Assembly (NCBI GenBank): GCA_947629245.1
Contig: CANRDC010000020.1
Coordinates: forward strand, 1 to 36,605
DNA length: 36,605 bases
From: an uncultured Oscillospiraceae bacterium
Lineage (GTDB): Bacteria > Bacillota > Clostridia > Oscillospirales > Oscillospiraceae
Direction: 5' to 3'
The translations under genes were made by a program, and so were the position numbers. Positions 35,935-36,605 of the stretch are shown here, piece after piece (within the stretch, counting starts at the first letter, position 1; each line of letters opens with the position of its first letter). The notes beneath the pieces were generated by a model, which was not told where the DNA came from, searched no databases, and saw only the letters and a list, made by a program, of their open reading frames with translations.

Positions 35935-36605
35935 TTGAAACGACCGAACAATGCGGCTCTCTATATGAGATTGAGCGTGGACGACGAGAACTATGGCGAC
36001 AGCGTGAGTATCGAGACCCAGCGGACGATCCTGCGGACATATGTCAAAGAAAACGGTTTTACCGTCTACGACGAGTATGTGGACGACGGATGGAGCGGGA
36101 CCAATTTCGAGCGGCCTGCCTTCCAGCGCATGATGGCCGATGTGGACGCGGGCAAGGTCAACTGCATCATAACAAAGGACCTGTCTCGTTTCGGGCGCGA
36201 GCACGTTATGATGGATTATTACCTGGAGTTCGTGTTCCCGGAAAAGCGGGTCCGCTATATCGCCGTCACGGACAACGAGGACACGGAAAAGGGCCTGAGC
36301 GACTTTGTGCCGTTCAAAAACCTGTTCAACGAGTGGCTGGCCAAGGACACCAGCCGGAAGGTGAAAGCGGCCTATAAGGCGAAATTCGCGGCGGGCGAAC
36401 ACCTTTGCGCCTGTGCGCCGCTGGGCTATATAAAAGACCCCGAGCACCCGAACAAGCTGCTCATAGACGACCAGACCCGTTGGATCGTGGAGCGTATTTT
36501 CGAGCTGGCCGCCCGTGGGACAGGCCCTGCAAAGATCGTAAAGATACTGACAGAGGAAAAGGTCCCGACGCCAAGCTGGATACACTATCAGAGGGAGGGC
36601 CTGTT
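35935..36605 (+). CDS. Large serine recombinase, TnpX/TndX-like (3' end outside window)
   Basis: The first 223 codons of the element's site-specific recombinase are present. The catalytic serine is Ser14 in LYMRLSVDDE, and SVSIETQRTIL, DDGWSGTNFERPAF and IITKDLSRFGREH are the conserved resolvase-domain blocks. YIKDPEHPNKLLIDDQT and the following IVERIFELAARG start the recombinase domain. Large serine recombinases of this kind excise and insert mobilizable elements using short core sites. The start is TTG 35935 with a full AAGGAGGT ribosome site 5 bases before it. The reading frame is still open at the window edge. Confidence 0.93.
   Translation, partial: MKRPNNAALYMRLSVDDENYGDSVSIETQRTILRTYVKENGFTVYDEYVDDGWSGTNFERPAFQRMMADVDAGKVNCIITKDLSRFGREHVMMDYYLEFVFPEKRVRYIAVTDNEDTEKGLSDFVPFKNLFNEWLAKDTSRKVKAAYKAKFAAGEHLCACAPLGYIKDPEHPNKLLIDDQTRWIVERIFELAARGTGPAKIVKILTEEKVPTPSWIHYQREGL

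Larger units (their letters stand above)
26145..36605 (+). mobile_element. Mobilizable element, Tn4451-like (TnpX-type), right end outside window
   Basis: From about 26,145 the DNA is visibly richer in A and T, and gene content changes to defence genes, a toxin-antitoxin pair, an oriT-like region, mobC, a relaxase, a cysteine-rich VLP protein, a TnpW-like protein and a large serine recombinase at the right edge. This gene set is that of Tn4451-type mobilizable elements, which need a helper's conjugation pore; no type IV secretion genes are seen here. The left end coincides with the broken host gene. The recombinase normally sits at one end of such elements, so the right end is expected shortly after its stop codon. 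Confidence 0.7.

Overview
The window looks like the chromosome of a high-GC, anaerobic gut Clostridia member, most likely Oscillospiraceae (Flavonifractor/Oscillibacter-like). The reasons are consensus SigA-type promoters, strong AGGAGG ribosome sites, a clostridial K+-dependent membrane pyrophosphatase, a Bce-type two-component/ABC module, a DegV protein, a RNase M5-like Toprim protein and NrdR. I see no rRNA, tRNA or CRISPR. Two parts differ clearly in base composition: a GC-rich core (1 to about 26,140) and a visibly more AT-rich mobile element (about 26,145 to the right edge, open-ended).

Core, left to right. The end of a GGGtGRT-family gene comes first, then a Bce-like detoxification module on the minus strand: response regulator and kinase in one operon, ATPase and permease in a second, with a candidate regulator site between them. 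Next are degV and a divergent PatB/MalY aminotransferase, then the pyrophosphatase hppA and a divergent GtrA-like gene, then a sirtuin translationally coupled to a WecG/TagA glycosyltransferase. A 47-residue Gly-Cys membrane peptide lies divergent from mltG. A long plus-strand run follows: mltG, alaS, cupin, HIT, comEC, holA and an RNase M5-like gene, several of them overlapping. After that come nrdR, a DUF421 membrane protein, glmM and a hexapeptide-repeat protein, the last two for amino-sugar/envelope precursors. A roughly 170-bp intergenic repeat occurs twice (5215 and 12227).

Mobile element. At about 26,140 a conserved clostridial gene on the minus strand appears to lose its 5' end, and foreign-looking DNA starts. 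It carries a three-gene operon (membrane-anchored TerB protein, BrxC/BrxD-like ATPase, Lhr-like DEAD/DEAH helicase) that matches the known anti-phage system Shango. A RelB/RelE-type toxin-antitoxin pair follows, then about 480 bp of densely hairpinned non-coding DNA (probable oriT and regulatory leader). Then come mobC, a MobA/VirD2-like relaxase, a cysteine-rich VLP protein, a TnpW-like small protein and the first 223 codons of a TnpX/TndX-like large serine recombinase. No conjugation pore genes are visible, so this reads as a mobilizable (not self-conjugative) Tn4451-like element with defence cargo. Its relaxase gene carries a 102-bp in-frame insertion containing a perfect hairpin.

The most unusual observations are the in-frame palindromic insertion in the relaxase, the defence operon on a mobilizable element that splits a host gene, the structured region upstream of mobC, and the recombinase promoter embedded in inverted repeats. 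The Shango-like system itself is already described as a family. What may be new is its membrane-anchored form and its context.
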